Shown here: positions 18,771 to 27,854 of the stretch, in pieces
How positions within the stretch are numbered: position 1 is the first letter of the stretch
How the letters are laid out: every line of letters begins with the position of its first letter
From: Nitrobacter sp035546855
GTDB taxonomy: Bacteria > Pseudomonadota > Alphaproteobacteria > Rhizobiales > Xanthobacteraceae
Assembly: GCA_035546855.1 (NCBI GenBank)
Contig: DASZVY010000045.1
Location: forward strand, 1-64,000
DNA: 64,000 nucleotides
Direction: 5' to 3'
The notes under the pieces: model-generated
Databases searched by the model: none
Told to the model about the DNA's origin: nothing
The model's input: the letters and a program-made list of their open reading frames with translations, nothing else
Program-made: the position numbers and the translations under genes

Positions 18771-19295
18771 TCAGGTCAGGGGATTGTAGGTCGGTCCGCG
18801 CTTCGCCGCCTGCAGGGCAGCAACTAACGCATTGACGAAGCTGGCTTTCTCGTCGGGGCCGAGGAAGCTCGCGATGGAGATGTGGCGACCGCGCGAGACC
18901 AGATAAATCCGCTCGATGCCGAATTCCTCGTGGGTCTTTTTGTCGAGCTGCACCCACAGCGGGTTGAGCACCCACTCGACCGTGTGGCCGCGATGGCTGG
19001 TTCGGCGCACGCGCAATTCGGAGGGCGTCACCGAAATTTCCTCGCTCGCCTTCGCGTCACGGAAATTGATGCGGAACGCCCAGTAGATGAGGAGAACGTC
19101 GAGGCCGAAAAACCCGAACACCGGCCATGCGCCCATCATCAGGAACACCATGCCGGCGATGAAGCTGATCGCGCTCACCGCGATCATCAGAATCCCAAAA
19201 GCCTTGCGGCTCAGCGAGCGATGCGGCGTCAGCAGCGCCGTGAACAACACGGGTTCGGCGATCTCGGAGCCATCAAAGTCGTTGCCGGATGTCAT
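18771..19295 (-). CDS. DUF2244 membrane protein
   Basis: A 174-residue protein of the DUF2244 family, function unknown. The ATG at 19295 (MTSGNDFDGSEIAEP) is the usual start. Two close hydrophobic segments (about 36-58 and 62-75) anchor it in the inner membrane, and the C-terminal half (RVRRTSHRGHTVEWVLNPLW onward) is a soluble beta-rich domain. It is divergent from nth, with only 22 bp between the two start codons, so their promoters must overlap the coding regions or one start lies downstream. Confidence 0.85.
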   Translation of the reverse strand: MTSGNDFDGSEIAEPVLFTALLTPHRSLSRKAFGILMIAVSAISFIAGMVFLMMGAWPVFGFFGLDVLLIYWAFRINFRDAKASEEISVTPSELRVRRTSHRGHTVEWVLNPLWVQLDKKTHEEFGIERIYLVSRGRHISIASFLGPDEKASFVNALVAALQAAKRGPTYNPLT

Positions 19296-19317
19296 GGGAC
19301 GCCAGTATACCCCAATC

Positions 19318-20199
19318 ATGTCGAAAATCATCCGCAGCCGCGGCAGGGCCGGCAAGCTCGTCGCCAGGAGCGCGACGGCCAAACCGGCCAAAACCGCCGG
19401 CAGCCGCGTTGCGGCAAACCTGGGGCAGGGGCAATCGCCACGCAAATCCGGTGCGGCGAAATCGCGGCAGCCGGTTCCAGCGAAAAAGGCCGTCGCGAAA
19501 TCGGTCGCTGCGTCGGGCAAGCCGGCCCGGAGCCCGGTCAAGCCGACCCCTCGCGCGAGCAAGCCATGGACGCCCGCCGAGGTTCGCGAAGCGTTCACGC
19601 GATTCAGCCGCGCCAATCCCGAACCGAAGGGCGAACTCGAGCATCTGAACCCGTACACGCTGCTGGTCGCGGTGGTTCTGTCGGCGCAGGCGACCGATGC
19701 CGGCGTCAACAAGGCGACCCGTGCGCTGTTCGCGGTGGCCGACACGCCGGAGAAGATGGTCGCGCTCGGCGAGGCGGCGGTGCGCGATTACATCAAGACC
19801 ATCGGGCTCTATCGCAACAAGGCGAAGAATGTCATCGCGTTGTCGGAAAAGCTGATCGCGGAATTCGATAGCGAGGTGCCGCGCACCCGCGCCGAAATCG
19901 AATCTTTGCCGGGCGCGGGCCGCAAGACCGCGAACGTCGTGCTCAACATGGCGTTCGGCGAGCACACCATGGCGGTCGATACCCATGTGTTTCGCGTCAG
20001 CAATCGCACCGGGCTGGCGCCGGGCAAGACGCCGCTGGAAGTCGAGCTCGAGCTTGAGCGCGTGATCCCGCCCGAGTTCATGCTGCATGCGCATCACTGG
20101 CTGATCCTGCATGGGCGCTATACGTGCCTCGCGCGATCGCCGCGCTGCGACGTGTGCCTGATCAACGATCTCTGCCGCTGGCCGGAGAAGACGGTGTAG
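19318..20199 (+). CDS. nth: endonuclease III
   Basis: Base-excision DNA glycosylase and AP lyase for oxidised pyrimidines. It is 293 residues from the ATG at 19318, with an N-terminal extension of about 80 residues rich in Lys, Ala, Pro and Arg ahead of the core that begins near WTPAEVREAF. Catalytic Lys203 in the helix-hairpin-helix (LPGAGRKTANVV) and Asp221 (VDTHVFRV) are present, and four cysteines (270, 277, 280, 286) form the 4Fe-4S site. E. coli Nth is 211 residues, so the tail is extra; it resembles a basic DNA-binding extension. The start could also be internal. Confidence 0.95.
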   Translation: MSKIIRSRGRAGKLVARSATAKPAKTAGSRVAANLGQGQSPRKSGAAKSRQPVPAKKAVAKSVAASGKPARSPVKPTPRASKPWTPAEVREAFTRFSRANPEPKGELEHLNPYTLLVAVVLSAQATDAGVNKATRALFAVADTPEKMVALGEAAVRDYIKTIGLYRNKAKNVIALSEKLIAEFDSEVPRTRAEIESLPGAGRKTANVVLNMAFGEHTMAVDTHVFRVSNRTGLAPGKTPLEVELELERVIPPEFMLHAHHWLILHGRYTCLARSPRCDVCLINDLCRWPEKTV

Positions 20200-20223
20200 G
20201 GCGCGGGGTCACGGGATTGTGCC

Positions 20224-20330
20224 GTCATATCCGCGCAAGCGGGTATCCGGTACGTCACCGGGTCTCGATCCCATCAAAGACGCTTCGAATACCGGGTCCC
20301 GCTTTCGCCAAGACAACGGCGGTATTGTCA
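20224..20330. repeat. degenerate dispersed palindrome
   Basis: Begins GTCATATCCGCGCAAGCGGG and contains GTATCCGGTA mirrored loosely by AATACCGGGTCCCGCTTTCG. The same architecture (GTCAT end, GC hairpin, central mirrored block) is seen in the repeat at 35484-35575. It looks like an eroded copy of a repeat family common in this bacterial group. It fills the gap between the convergent nth and membrane-protein genes. Confidence 0.4.
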
Positions 20331-20342
20331 CACGGTAACGCC

Positions 20343-21095
20343 TCACGCCGTCGGCAATCGGCCGCGCCGCTCCGGCTCGATCAGTTCAGGCCGCGGTCCG
20401 CTCAATCGTTTGTGCATGTGAACCATGAAGGCCATACCGAACAGCGGCGTTGCGAGGTTGACGATCGGGATCGACACGAACGCCGCGATGAACAATCCGG
20501 CGACGAAAATGGTGGTCGCGTTGTCGCGGCGCATCGCCTTGGCGTCCTCCGGCGAGCGGAAGCGCATCGCCGCGAGCTCGAAATATTCGCGTCCGAGCAG
20601 CCATGCGGTGGCGACGAAGAACACGAGGAAGCCTGCGCCGGCGAACAGCACGAACGGCAGCGCGACGATATAAACCACAAGCGTCAGCAGCGCGATCTTG
20701 ACGCCTTCGATCATGGCGAGGCTGAACGGCAGCGCGACACCGGGCTTCTCCGCCGGATAGTGCTCGCGCTCGACGATCTCGGCGATGTCGTCGACGAACA
20801 CACCGGCGACCAGCGAGGTGATGGTCGGCATCAGGAACACCGCGCCCACCACGATGCCGAGTCCCGCGGCAATGGAGACCATCCAGGCGAGGATGTTGAG
20901 CGGCGTGTGGAAGTTCGGACCCAACGCGGTTTCGGCCCAGATCTCGCCGGAGCCCGCGAGCCAGCTCAGCAGCCGCTGCAGCCCGACCGCGGCGACCGCG
21001 ATCAACACCAGCGCGAGGCCGATGGCCCGCCACAGGATCGCGCGCATCGGCGGCGACAGGATCTGCGAAAGCGCCTTGACGGCGGCATCGATCAT
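20343..21095 (-). CDS. EI24/CysZ-like membrane protein
   Basis: A 250-residue integral membrane protein of the EI24 superfamily, which includes the sulfate permease CysZ and is often annotated as sulfate transporter family protein. Four to six hydrophobic helices are visible (for example WRAIGLALVLIAVAAVGL, LGIVVGAVFLMPTITSLVAG, LVVYIVALPFVLFAGAGFLV and TTIFVAGLFIAAFVSIPIV). The start is the ATG at 21095 (MIDAAVKALSQIL). Transport of sulfate is only inferred from the family; there are no sulfur-assimilation genes next to it. Confidence 0.75.
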   Translation of the reverse strand: MIDAAVKALSQILSPPMRAILWRAIGLALVLIAVAAVGLQRLLSWLAGSGEIWAETALGPNFHTPLNILAWMVSIAAGLGIVVGAVFLMPTITSLVAGVFVDDIAEIVEREHYPAEKPGVALPFSLAMIEGVKIALLTLVVYIVALPFVLFAGAGFLVFFVATAWLLGREYFELAAMRFRSPEDAKAMRRDNATTIFVAGLFIAAFVSIPIVNLATPLFGMAFMVHMHKRLSGPRPELIEPERRGRLPTA

Positions 21096-21160
21096 GGCGG
21101 TCGGTCCTCTTTCATCTCGCGGGAGTGACGTAGAGACGATGTGCGGCTTCGGCAAGAGGT

Positions 21161-21895
21161 TCAGTTGAACGCCATGCCGCCGCTCATCGCGATCGTCTGC
21201 CCGGTCATGTATGCGTTGCCGACCAGCATCATGACGGCCTGCGCCACTTCCTCCGCGCGGCCGAGGCGGCCGAGCGGGATGCGCTGCGCCAGCTCCGGTC
21301 GGCCACGCATCATGTCGGTCTCGATCAGCGACGGCGCGACCGCATTGACGGTGATGCCGTCCTTGACGAGCCGTGCCGCGTAGCCGCGCGTCAAACCTTC
21401 CACGCCCGCCTTGGAGGCGTTGTAGTGCGGGCCGATGGCGCCCGCGCCGCGCGCCGCGCCCGAGGAGATGTTGACGATGCGGCCCCATCGGCGGACGCGC
21501 ATCGATGGTATGACTGCCTGCGTGCACAGGAACGCCGACTTCAGATTCACGAGGATGGTGCGATCGAAGTCCTCCTCGGTGAGCATGTCGAGATCGCGGA
21601 CGATGGCGATGCCGGCATTGTTGACGAGGATGTCGACCGGGCCGAGCGCGGTCGTAATCTCGGACAGCATCCTTGTCACGGCCGCGTCCTGTGACACGTC
21701 GGCGCACACGGTCGTGGCGCTGCGGCCAGCGGCTTTGATTTTGCCGGCAACAGCCTCCGCATCCGCGGCGCTCTCGCGGTAGTTCACCGCGACCGCAGCG
21801 CCGCAGTCGGCGAGCGCCAGTGCGATCGCGGCGCCGATGCCGCGCGATCCACCGGTGACGAGCGCAACGCGTCCGTTCAAATCCTGCTGGGCCAT
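21161..21895 (-). CDS. short-chain dehydrogenase/reductase, FabG-like
   Basis: NAD(P)-dependent oxidoreductase of 244 residues similar to 3-oxoacyl-ACP reductase. Cofactor loop TGGSRGIGAAIA (13-24), NNAGIA near 90, the catalytic Ser in NISSGAARG and the YNASK tetrad at about 154-158 are all present. The start at 21895 (MAQQDLNGRVALVTGG) has AGGAGAG upstream. It lies between the membrane protein and the divergent antiporter; no fatty-acid genes are nearby, so the true substrate is unknown. Confidence 0.88.
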   Translation of the reverse strand: MAQQDLNGRVALVTGGSRGIGAAIALALADCGAAVAVNYRESAADAEAVAGKIKAAGRSATTVCADVSQDAAVTRMLSEITTALGPVDILVNNAGIAIVRDLDMLTEEDFDRTILVNLKSAFLCTQAVIPSMRVRRWGRIVNISSGAARGAGAIGPHYNASKAGVEGLTRGYAARLVKDGITVNAVAPSLIETDMMRGRPELAQRIPLGRLGRAEEVAQAVMMLVGNAYMTGQTIAMSGGMAFN

Positions 21896-22047
21896 GGGAC
21901 ACTCTCCTTTGGCGGGCCCCTGTCGTTCGACTATAGCGCGATTGCCATCGGCCTCAGCCGATGATCGGTACCGGATGGAGGGAACCGTTTCGCGCATCGG
22001 AACTTATCCCGTTTGGCTTCGGCCTTGCTATCGGCACGAGGGGGAGA

Positions 22048-24339
22048 ATGGGGCGATACCTGCGCCGATCCGCGATCGGGACGGCTTGTTTGCTGCTGTC
22101 CGTCGCCTGCGCGGCGGCGGCCGCAAATCATGGCGAAGCCCCGGCGCGTCCGTCGGAATTCCTGTTGATCGCGCAGATTGCGCTGCTGATCGCGGTGGGC
22201 CGCGGGCTCGGCGAGATCATGCAGCGGATCGGCCAGCCCTCGGTGATTGGCGAGTTGCTCGGCGGCCTGCTGCTCGGACCGTCCGTGTTCGGCTGGCTCT
22301 GGCCGGCCGCGCAGCGCGCGATCTTCCCGCCGATCCCTGAACAGAAGGCGCTGATCGAGGGGCTCGCTCAGTTCGGCATCCTGCTGCTGCTGTTGCTGAC
22401 CGGCATGGAGACCGATTTGAAACTGGTCCGCAAGGTCGGCCGTCCCGCGTTCTTCATTTCCGTCGCCGGCATCGTCGTGCCCTTCGCCTGCGGTTTCGCG
22501 CTTGGGCAAGTCCTGCCGCAAAGCCTGCTGCCGCATCCGGAAGCGCGTCTCGTGGCCTCGCTGTTCCTCGGCACCGCGCTGTCGATCTCCTCGGTCAAGA
22601 TCGTCGCGGTGGTGGTGCGCGAAATGAATTTCATGCGCCGCAATCTGGGCCAGATCATCGTGGCGACCGCGGTGCTCGACGATACCATCGGCTGGATCAT
22701 CATCGCGGTGATTTTAAGCCTCGCCTCGAGCGGGCATCTCGACATCATGTCGCTCGCGAAGGCGGTCGGCGGTACCTTGGCCTTTCTCGCGGTCAGCCTG
22801 ACCATCGGCCGTCGCCTGGTGTTCAAGCTGATCCGGTGGACCAACGACAATCTGGTCAGTTCGGCGGCGGTCATCACCGTGATCCTTCTGCTGATGAGCG
22901 CGATGGCGATGACCACGCATCTGATCGGCGTTCACACCGTGCTCGGCGCGTTCGTGGCGGGCGTGCTGGTCGGGGAATCGCCGATCCTCACCGGTCAGAT
23001 CGACGAGCGGTTGCGCGGGCTCATCAGCAGCCTGTTCATGCCGGTGTTCTTCGGGCTCGCAGGATTCAGCGCCGATCTCACCGTGCTGAAAGACCCCACG
23101 CTGCTGATGCTGACCGGCGCGCTGATCCTGATCGCGAGCCTCGGCAAGTTCGGCGGCGCCTTCGTTGGCGGCGCGATGGGCGGATTGAGCGGACGGGAGT
23201 CGCTGGCGCTCGCCAGCGGCATGAACGCGCGCGGTTCGACCGAAGTCATCATCGCCACCATCGGCCTGTCGATGGGCGTGCTGAGCCAGAACATGTTCAC
23301 GATGATCGTCACCATGGCTGTCATCACCACCATGGCGATGCCGCCGATGCTGCGCGCCGCGCTCGCCAACGTGCCGCTCGGCAGGGAGGAGAAGGCGCGG
23401 CTGGAGCGCGAGGAAGCCGAAGCAAAAGGCTTTGTCTCGAATCTCGAACGGTTGCTGCTGGCGGTCGACGAAAGCGTCAACGCGACGTTTGCCGCGACCA
23501 TTGCGGGCCTTGTGGCGGGTTCACGCGGCCTGCCGATCACGGTGCTGCATGTCGGCGCGCAGGCCAAATCCCAGGAAAAGAAGAAGGGCGAGGAGGAAAG
23601 CGCGGAAAACACCGTGCGCAATGCCGCCAAGGCCATCGCCGAGCTCGACGAGGAAAATGCGGCGCGCGACGTCGATGTCACCACGCGCAGCCGCCGCGCC
23701 AGGCCCAAGGATGCGGTGGCGGACGAGGCGCGCAAGGGCTTCGATCTGCTTGTGGTGGGCATGGACAAGGTGGTCGGCGCCAGGGGCGGTTACGACAAGC
23801 GGATCGACGAGGTCACGCGCGGCTTCGAGGGCCCGATCGCGCTGGTGGCGGGGCGGGGAAAACATCTCGAACAGCCCGCGAGCAACGCGTTCCGGATTCT
23901 GGTGCCGGTATCCGGCAGCGGCGTCTCCCGCCGTGGCGCCGAGGTGGCGATCGCGCTGGCGCGCGCAAGCCTGGCGCCGATGCAGGTGGTCTATGTCGCG
24001 ACCACGCGGGACAAGACGCCGCGGCACAGCGCCAGCATGTCGCTGATGCACGAAGAAGCGATCCTGAAGGATATCGGCGTGCTGGCGTCGCGCTATGACG
24101 TGGCGGTCCACACCATCATGCACGCCGCCATGTCGCCGGATACGGCGATCCTGCGGGAAATCCGCAACACTGGCGCCGATCTCGTGGTGATGGGCGTTGA
24201 CCGCGTTCCAGGAGACACGTTGAATTTCGGCGGTGTCGCCGCGTCCGTGATCGAACGATCCGAGGTGTCGGTGCTGCTGGTGTCGAGCGGCGACAGCGAT
24301 GCGAAACGCGGCGGGGGGCGGGAGACGTCGTCGCTCTAA
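22048..24339 (+). CDS. CPA2-type cation:proton antiporter with universal-stress domain
   Basis: Large membrane protein of 763 residues. After a signal-like first helix, the CPA2 (KefB/GerN) antiporter core covers about 30-430 with 12 or more helices; it includes GQPSVIGELLGGLLLGPSVF, the charged ATAVLDDTIGWIII motif with its paired Asp residues that carry ions, and ASGMNARGSTEVIIA. The cytoplasmic tail (about 450-755) looks like two universal-stress-protein repeats (LLLAVDESVNA and RILVPVSGSGVSRRGAEVAI, ending GGVAASVIERSEVSVLLVSS) in place of the TrkA-N domain of KefB. The start at 22048 has GAGGGGGAG before it. Exchange of K+ or Na+ for H+ is a family inference. Confidence 0.88.
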   Translation: MGRYLRRSAIGTACLLLSVACAAAAANHGEAPARPSEFLLIAQIALLIAVGRGLGEIMQRIGQPSVIGELLGGLLLGPSVFGWLWPAAQRAIFPPIPEQKALIEGLAQFGILLLLLLTGMETDLKLVRKVGRPAFFISVAGIVVPFACGFALGQVLPQSLLPHPEARLVASLFLGTALSISSVKIVAVVVREMNFMRRNLGQIIVATAVLDDTIGWIIIAVILSLASSGHLDIMSLAKAVGGTLAFLAVSLTIGRRLVFKLIRWTNDNLVSSAAVITVILLLMSAMAMTTHLIGVHTVLGAFVAGVLVGESPILTGQIDERLRGLISSLFMPVFFGLAGFSADLTVLKDPTLLMLTGALILIASLGKFGGAFVGGAMGGLSGRESLALASGMNARGSTEVIIATIGLSMGVLSQNMFTMIVTMAVITTMAMPPMLRAALANVPLGREEKARLEREEAEAKGFVSNLERLLLAVDESVNATFAATIAGLVAGSRGLPITVLHVGAQAKSQEKKKGEEESAENTVRNAAKAIAELDEENAARDVDVTTRSRRARPKDAVADEARKGFDLLVVGMDKVVGARGGYDKRIDEVTRGFEGPIALVAGRGKHLEQPASNAFRILVPVSGSGVSRRGAEVAIALARASLAPMQVVYVATTRDKTPRHSASMSLMHEEAILKDIGVLASRYDVAVHTIMHAAMSPDTAILREIRNTGADLVVMGVDRVPGDTLNFGGVAASVIERSEVSVLLVSSGDSDAKRGGGRETSSL

Positions 24340-25103
24340 ATCTGCGCGGCGATCGCCTGCGCCATCGCGGCGGCCACGGAACGAAGCTGGCGGCGAAAGG
24401 TGACCTCCCGCTCGCGCGTGAAGCGCGCGGTCGGAACGGCGAGATTGATCGTGCCCAACAATTGGCCCTCGTGGTCGACGGCCGTGCCGATCGCGGTGAT
24501 TCCCGGCGTGAACTCCTCGCGCGAATAGGCGAAGCCGCTCTGCCGGACCGCGGCGAGGTCGTCCCGTAATTGTCGCCGGGAGCGGATCGTGTGGGGCGTG
24601 ATCGGTTCAAAGACGACGTCGCGGAGATAGACCTCGAGCTGCTCGGGCGGCAGTCGCGTCAATGCGATCTTGCCGCCCGAGACGGCATAGAGCGGCGCGC
24701 GCTCGCCGACCTTCATGATGTAGGTCAGGGCTTGCCCGCTGGTGGAGGAGGCCAGCGCCTCGATCTGGTCGCCGACCTTCACATAGAAGCCGGACGTCTC
24801 GTTCAATTCGCCGGTGAGCTGGCGCAGGAACGGCGTCACCACGGTTGCGAGCGACGGGCCCGGAATCCGCTTCGCGAGCTGGCGGATATGGTCGCCGAGC
24901 AGATAGCGGCCGGTCACGGCGTCCTGGCTGAGATAGCCGCGGGTCAGCAGATTGTTCAGCAGATGAAACAGGCTCGAGCGGGGAATACCGAGGCTCGTGA
25001 GCATCGCCGAGAACGACGGCGGCTCGGAGGCTTTCGCGATGTATTCGAGAATATCGAAGGCGCGGTCGGCCGACTTGACAGAGGCGTTTGCGTTAGGTTT
25101 CAT
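24336..25103 (-). CDS. IclR-family transcriptional regulator
   Basis: A 255-residue regulator with an N-terminal winged helix (VKSADRAFDILEYIAKASEP, then LGIPRSSLFHLLNNLLTRGY) and a C-terminal ligand-binding domain (GQALTYIMKVGERAPLYAVS, GITAIGTAVDH). IclR proteins usually control adjacent catabolic genes. A perfect 16-bp palindrome lies 11 bp upstream of its start, and a SnoaL-like gene is divergent, so self-regulation together with that gene is likely. The stop codon overlaps the end of the antiporter gene by 4 bp; the two converge. Confidence 0.93.
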   Translation of the reverse strand: MKPNANASVKSADRAFDILEYIAKASEPPSFSAMLTSLGIPRSSLFHLLNNLLTRGYLSQDAVTGRYLLGDHIRQLAKRIPGPSLATVVTPFLRQLTGELNETSGFYVKVGDQIEALASSTSGQALTYIMKVGERAPLYAVSGGKIALTRLPPEQLEVYLRDVVFEPITPHTIRSRRQLRDDLAAVRQSGFAYSREEFTPGITAIGTAVDHEGQLLGTINLAVPTARFTREREVTFRRQLRSVAAAMAQAIAAQI

Positions 25104-25114
25104 GGTAAGTATCA

Positions 25115-25130
25115 GTTTTCATATGAAAAC
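25115..25130. promoter_or_regulatory. perfect 16-bp palindrome, probable IclR operator
   Basis: GTTTTCATATGAAAAC, an uninterrupted perfect palindrome located 12 nt upstream of the iclR-type gene and 118 nt before the SnoaL-like gene. Size and AT-rich centre fit IclR-family operators. It is flanked by AT-rich sequence that could hold back-to-back promoters. Confidence 0.7.
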
Positions 25131-25248
25131 CAACTTAACAGCCCCTTCGCACGCTGTCCAGCCTTGCATGGCGCGGACCAGAAGTCCGGAGGGCGCGCGC
25201 TGCCAATGATGCGAACGTCGGATGCGCGGCGCCAGGGAGTTACAGGCC

Positions 25249-25836
25249 ATGACGGAAGCCGCCGACCGCGTCGAGATCCGCGAATTGATCGACAACTGGG
25301 TGCTGTGGCGCGATGCCGGCGACTGGGAGCGCTTCGCCACGGTCTGGCACGACGACGGCTGGATGCAGGCGACCTGGTTTCAGGGGCCGGCGTCGGACTT
25401 CATCCGCGTCAGCAAGGAAGGCTGGGCGAAGGGCGTCAGCATTCTGCATTTCCAGGGCGGCATCAGTATCGATCTCGCCGGCTCCCGCGCGATCGCGCAG
25501 ACCAAGATGACCATCTCGCAGCGCGGCCCGGTGCACCGCGTCGTTTGCGACGTGGTGTGCACCGGACGGTTCTTCGATTTTCTGGAAAAACGCAGCGGCC
25601 GCTGGGGACTGGTTCGCCGTCAGCCGATCTATGAAAAGGATCGTCTCGACCCGGTCGACCCGGCGGCGCGGCTCGAACTCGATGCCGCGGTGCTCGCGCA
25701 GTATCCCGAAGGCTATCGCCATCTCGCCTACATCCAGGGGCAGATCGGCTATCGCGTGAAGCGCGACATGCCGGGCCTGAAAGGCGCCGAGGTCGAGAAG
25801 CTCTATGGCGAAGGCCGCGCCTGGCTCGCGGGATAA
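25249..25836 (+). CDS. SnoaL/NTF2-like protein
   Basis: A 195-residue protein with the cone-shaped NTF2/SnoaL fold, found in small isomerases, dehydratases and dioxygenase beta subunits. The start is visible as MTEAADRVEIRELIDNWVLW, typical of SnoaL_4-type proteins, with DAGDWERFATVWHDDGWM and later MTISQRGPVHRVVCDVVCTG. An in-frame start at 25222 would add nine residues; GGAG at 25235-25238 fits the later ATG only loosely. It is divergent from the IclR regulator and probably controlled by it. No partner enzyme lies beside it, so the reaction is unknown. Confidence 0.8.
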   Translation: MTEAADRVEIRELIDNWVLWRDAGDWERFATVWHDDGWMQATWFQGPASDFIRVSKEGWAKGVSILHFQGGISIDLAGSRAIAQTKMTISQRGPVHRVVCDVVCTGRFFDFLEKRSGRWGLVRRQPIYEKDRLDPVDPAARLELDAAVLAQYPEGYRHLAYIQGQIGYRVKRDMPGLKGAEVEKLYGEGRAWLAG

Positions 25837-25936
25837 TCGCTTCGGTCCGGCCTCTTTCGCTTGCGGGCGAACGTCCGCTTCCGTCATGGCCCGCCATAGA
25901 GCCGGGCCTGACGGATCAAATTGACCGCCTCTGATT

Positions 25937-27757
25937 CTATGACGGCTCCCGCACCGGCATCGCGTCGAGTTCGGCCTCGGGCGCGGCCGAGCGCCGGCCG
26001 AAGAACGCAACGCGGTTTGCTTCCGACGAGCGCGCGGTGGCGCGGATGCGCAGCAGATCCTTGCGCGCGACGAGGCCGACCAGACGCTGCGTCTCGCGAT
26101 CGACGATCGGCACCCGCCCGACGTCGGCGAGCACCATGCGATCCGCGAGATGCGAAACCGGTTCGTCCGGATACCCCAGCGTCAGCGAACGATCCGAGAC
26201 CCGCTCGAACAGCGTGACGTCGTCTTCGGGGCGCTCCGCGCGCCAGCGCAGCAGGTCGGAGCGGCCGACGAGGCCGGCCACCTGACCGTCGGAGTCGATC
26301 AGCGGATACGACTTGTGACGCCGCGTCTCGCCCGAAAAGAACGCCACCGCCTGACTGACCGGCATCGAGGCGGGCAGCGTGTCGACGTCGCGGACCATGA
26401 CGTCGCGGACCCGCAGCAGTTCGAGCGGATCGATGCTGTATTCGCGCACCACATGCTGGCCGCGGCGCGCGATCTTCTCGGTGAGAATCGAGCGGCGCAA
26501 CAGCAGCACGGTGAGAGCGTAGGCCGCGCTGGTGGCGATCAAGAGCGGGCCGATCATCGCAAAGTTGCCGGTCAGTTCGATCGCGAACAGGATCGCCGTG
26601 AGCGGCGCACGCATGGTGCCGCCCATCATGGCGGCCATGCCGAGCAGGGCCCACGCGCCATGCGGGCCCGGCAGCGCCAGGCTTTCCAGCCACCCGAGGC
26701 AGCCGCCGAAGATCAGCAGCGGCGCCAGCACGCCGCCCGATGTCCCGGAGGCCAGCGCGACGATCCAGATCGCCGATTTCACCAGGAGGATCGCGATGAC
26801 GGCGGACAGCACGATATGGTCGTCCAGCAGATCGCGGATGATGTCGTAGCCGACGCCGAGCGCGCGCGGCTCGATCAGGCCGCCGAGTCCGACCATGATG
26901 CCGCCGATGGCCGGCCACCACATCCAATGCACCGGGAGGTGTTCGAACAGGTCCTCCGCCTTGTAGAGCAGCGCGGTGCAAAGACCCGACTGCAATCCGG
27001 CGACGACGCCGACGCCGACGTAGAGGAACAATCCCCACCACGGCAGGTCGAACTGGCCCGTCAGCGGGAACAGCGCGCCGCTGCCGATCAGGAGCGGACG
27101 CCAGGCCGAGGAGACGACGCAGGCCGCGATGACCGGGATCAGGCTGCGCGGCTTCAGTTCGAACAGCAGCAGTTCGACGGCGAGCATCACCGACGCCACC
27201 GGCGTTCCGAAAACCGCGGTCATGCCGGCGGCGGCGCCCGCGACCAGCAGGGTCTTGCGCTCGGCCGCGCTCATGCTGAAGCATTGTGCGAACAACGAGC
27301 CGATGGCGCCGCCGGTCATGATGATCGGGCCTTCGGCGCCGAACGGGCCGCCGGAGCCGATCGAGATCGCGGACGACAGCGGCTTCAGCAAGGCCACCTT
27401 CGGGTGCATCCGGCTGCCGCCGATCAGGATCGCCTCGATCGCTTCGGGGATGCCGTGGCCCCGGATTTTCTCCGAGCCATACCGCGCCATCAGTCCGATG
27501 ATGAGGCCGCCCAGCGCCGGCGCCGCCACCATCCAGAGACTCGGCTTGACTCCGGCGAGGGAGAGGGGGTGGCTACTGAAGGTCTGGAGCCATACGAGAT
27601 TGGAGGTCAGCCTGATCGCCCCCAGCAGGAACCAGGCTGCCAGGGCGCCGCCGGTTCCCACCAGAATGGCCATGGCCGTGAGCACCAGGACGCGCCGGTC
27701 GGTCGTGAAGTCGCCGAGCCGGGGCAGGGTGTTGGCGGGCGAGGAGGAACGTTGCAT
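25937..27757 (-). CDS. ClC-family chloride channel/antiporter with CBS pair
   Basis: A 606-residue membrane protein. The ClC fold (about 25-430) shows SGGPFGAEGP with the gating Glu142, the SGTSGGVLAPLLIFGG selectivity segment near 335 and GTMRAPLTAILFAIELTG. The gating Glu is also present in channels, so channel versus 2Cl-/H+ exchanger cannot be decided by eye. Two CBS domains follow (about 448-505 and 520-575), a nucleotide-sensing regulatory module. It is divergent from a MarR-type gene with a palindromic site between them. Confidence 0.92.
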   Translation of the reverse strand: MQRSSSPANTLPRLGDFTTDRRVLVLTAMAILVGTGGALAAWFLLGAIRLTSNLVWLQTFSSHPLSLAGVKPSLWMVAAPALGGLIIGLMARYGSEKIRGHGIPEAIEAILIGGSRMHPKVALLKPLSSAISIGSGGPFGAEGPIIMTGGAIGSLFAQCFSMSAAERKTLLVAGAAAGMTAVFGTPVASVMLAVELLLFELKPRSLIPVIAACVVSSAWRPLLIGSGALFPLTGQFDLPWWGLFLYVGVGVVAGLQSGLCTALLYKAEDLFEHLPVHWMWWPAIGGIMVGLGGLIEPRALGVGYDIIRDLLDDHIVLSAVIAILLVKSAIWIVALASGTSGGVLAPLLIFGGCLGWLESLALPGPHGAWALLGMAAMMGGTMRAPLTAILFAIELTGNFAMIGPLLIATSAAYALTVLLLRRSILTEKIARRGQHVVREYSIDPLELLRVRDVMVRDVDTLPASMPVSQAVAFFSGETRRHKSYPLIDSDGQVAGLVGRSDLLRWRAERPEDDVTLFERVSDRSLTLGYPDEPVSHLADRMVLADVGRVPIVDRETQRLVGLVARKDLLRIRATARSSEANRVAFFGRRSAAPEAELDAMPVREPS

Positions 27758-27819
27758 GCGTCGCGGGGCTCCGAAGCGGAAATACTGGGGATAGCGGCTT
27801 TATGCCGCGCGGGTGTCAA

Positions 27820-27838
27820 TATATCGCAATACGATATA
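27820..27838. promoter_or_regulatory. inverted repeat, probable MarR operator
   Basis: TATATCG (27820-27826), 5-nt spacer, CGATATA (27832-27838): a perfect 7-bp inverted repeat between the divergent ClC and MarR genes, ending 16 bp before the MarR start codon. Length and spacing fit MarR-family operators. Confidence 0.65.
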
Positions 27839-27854
27839 AATCAACGGATCAGCC

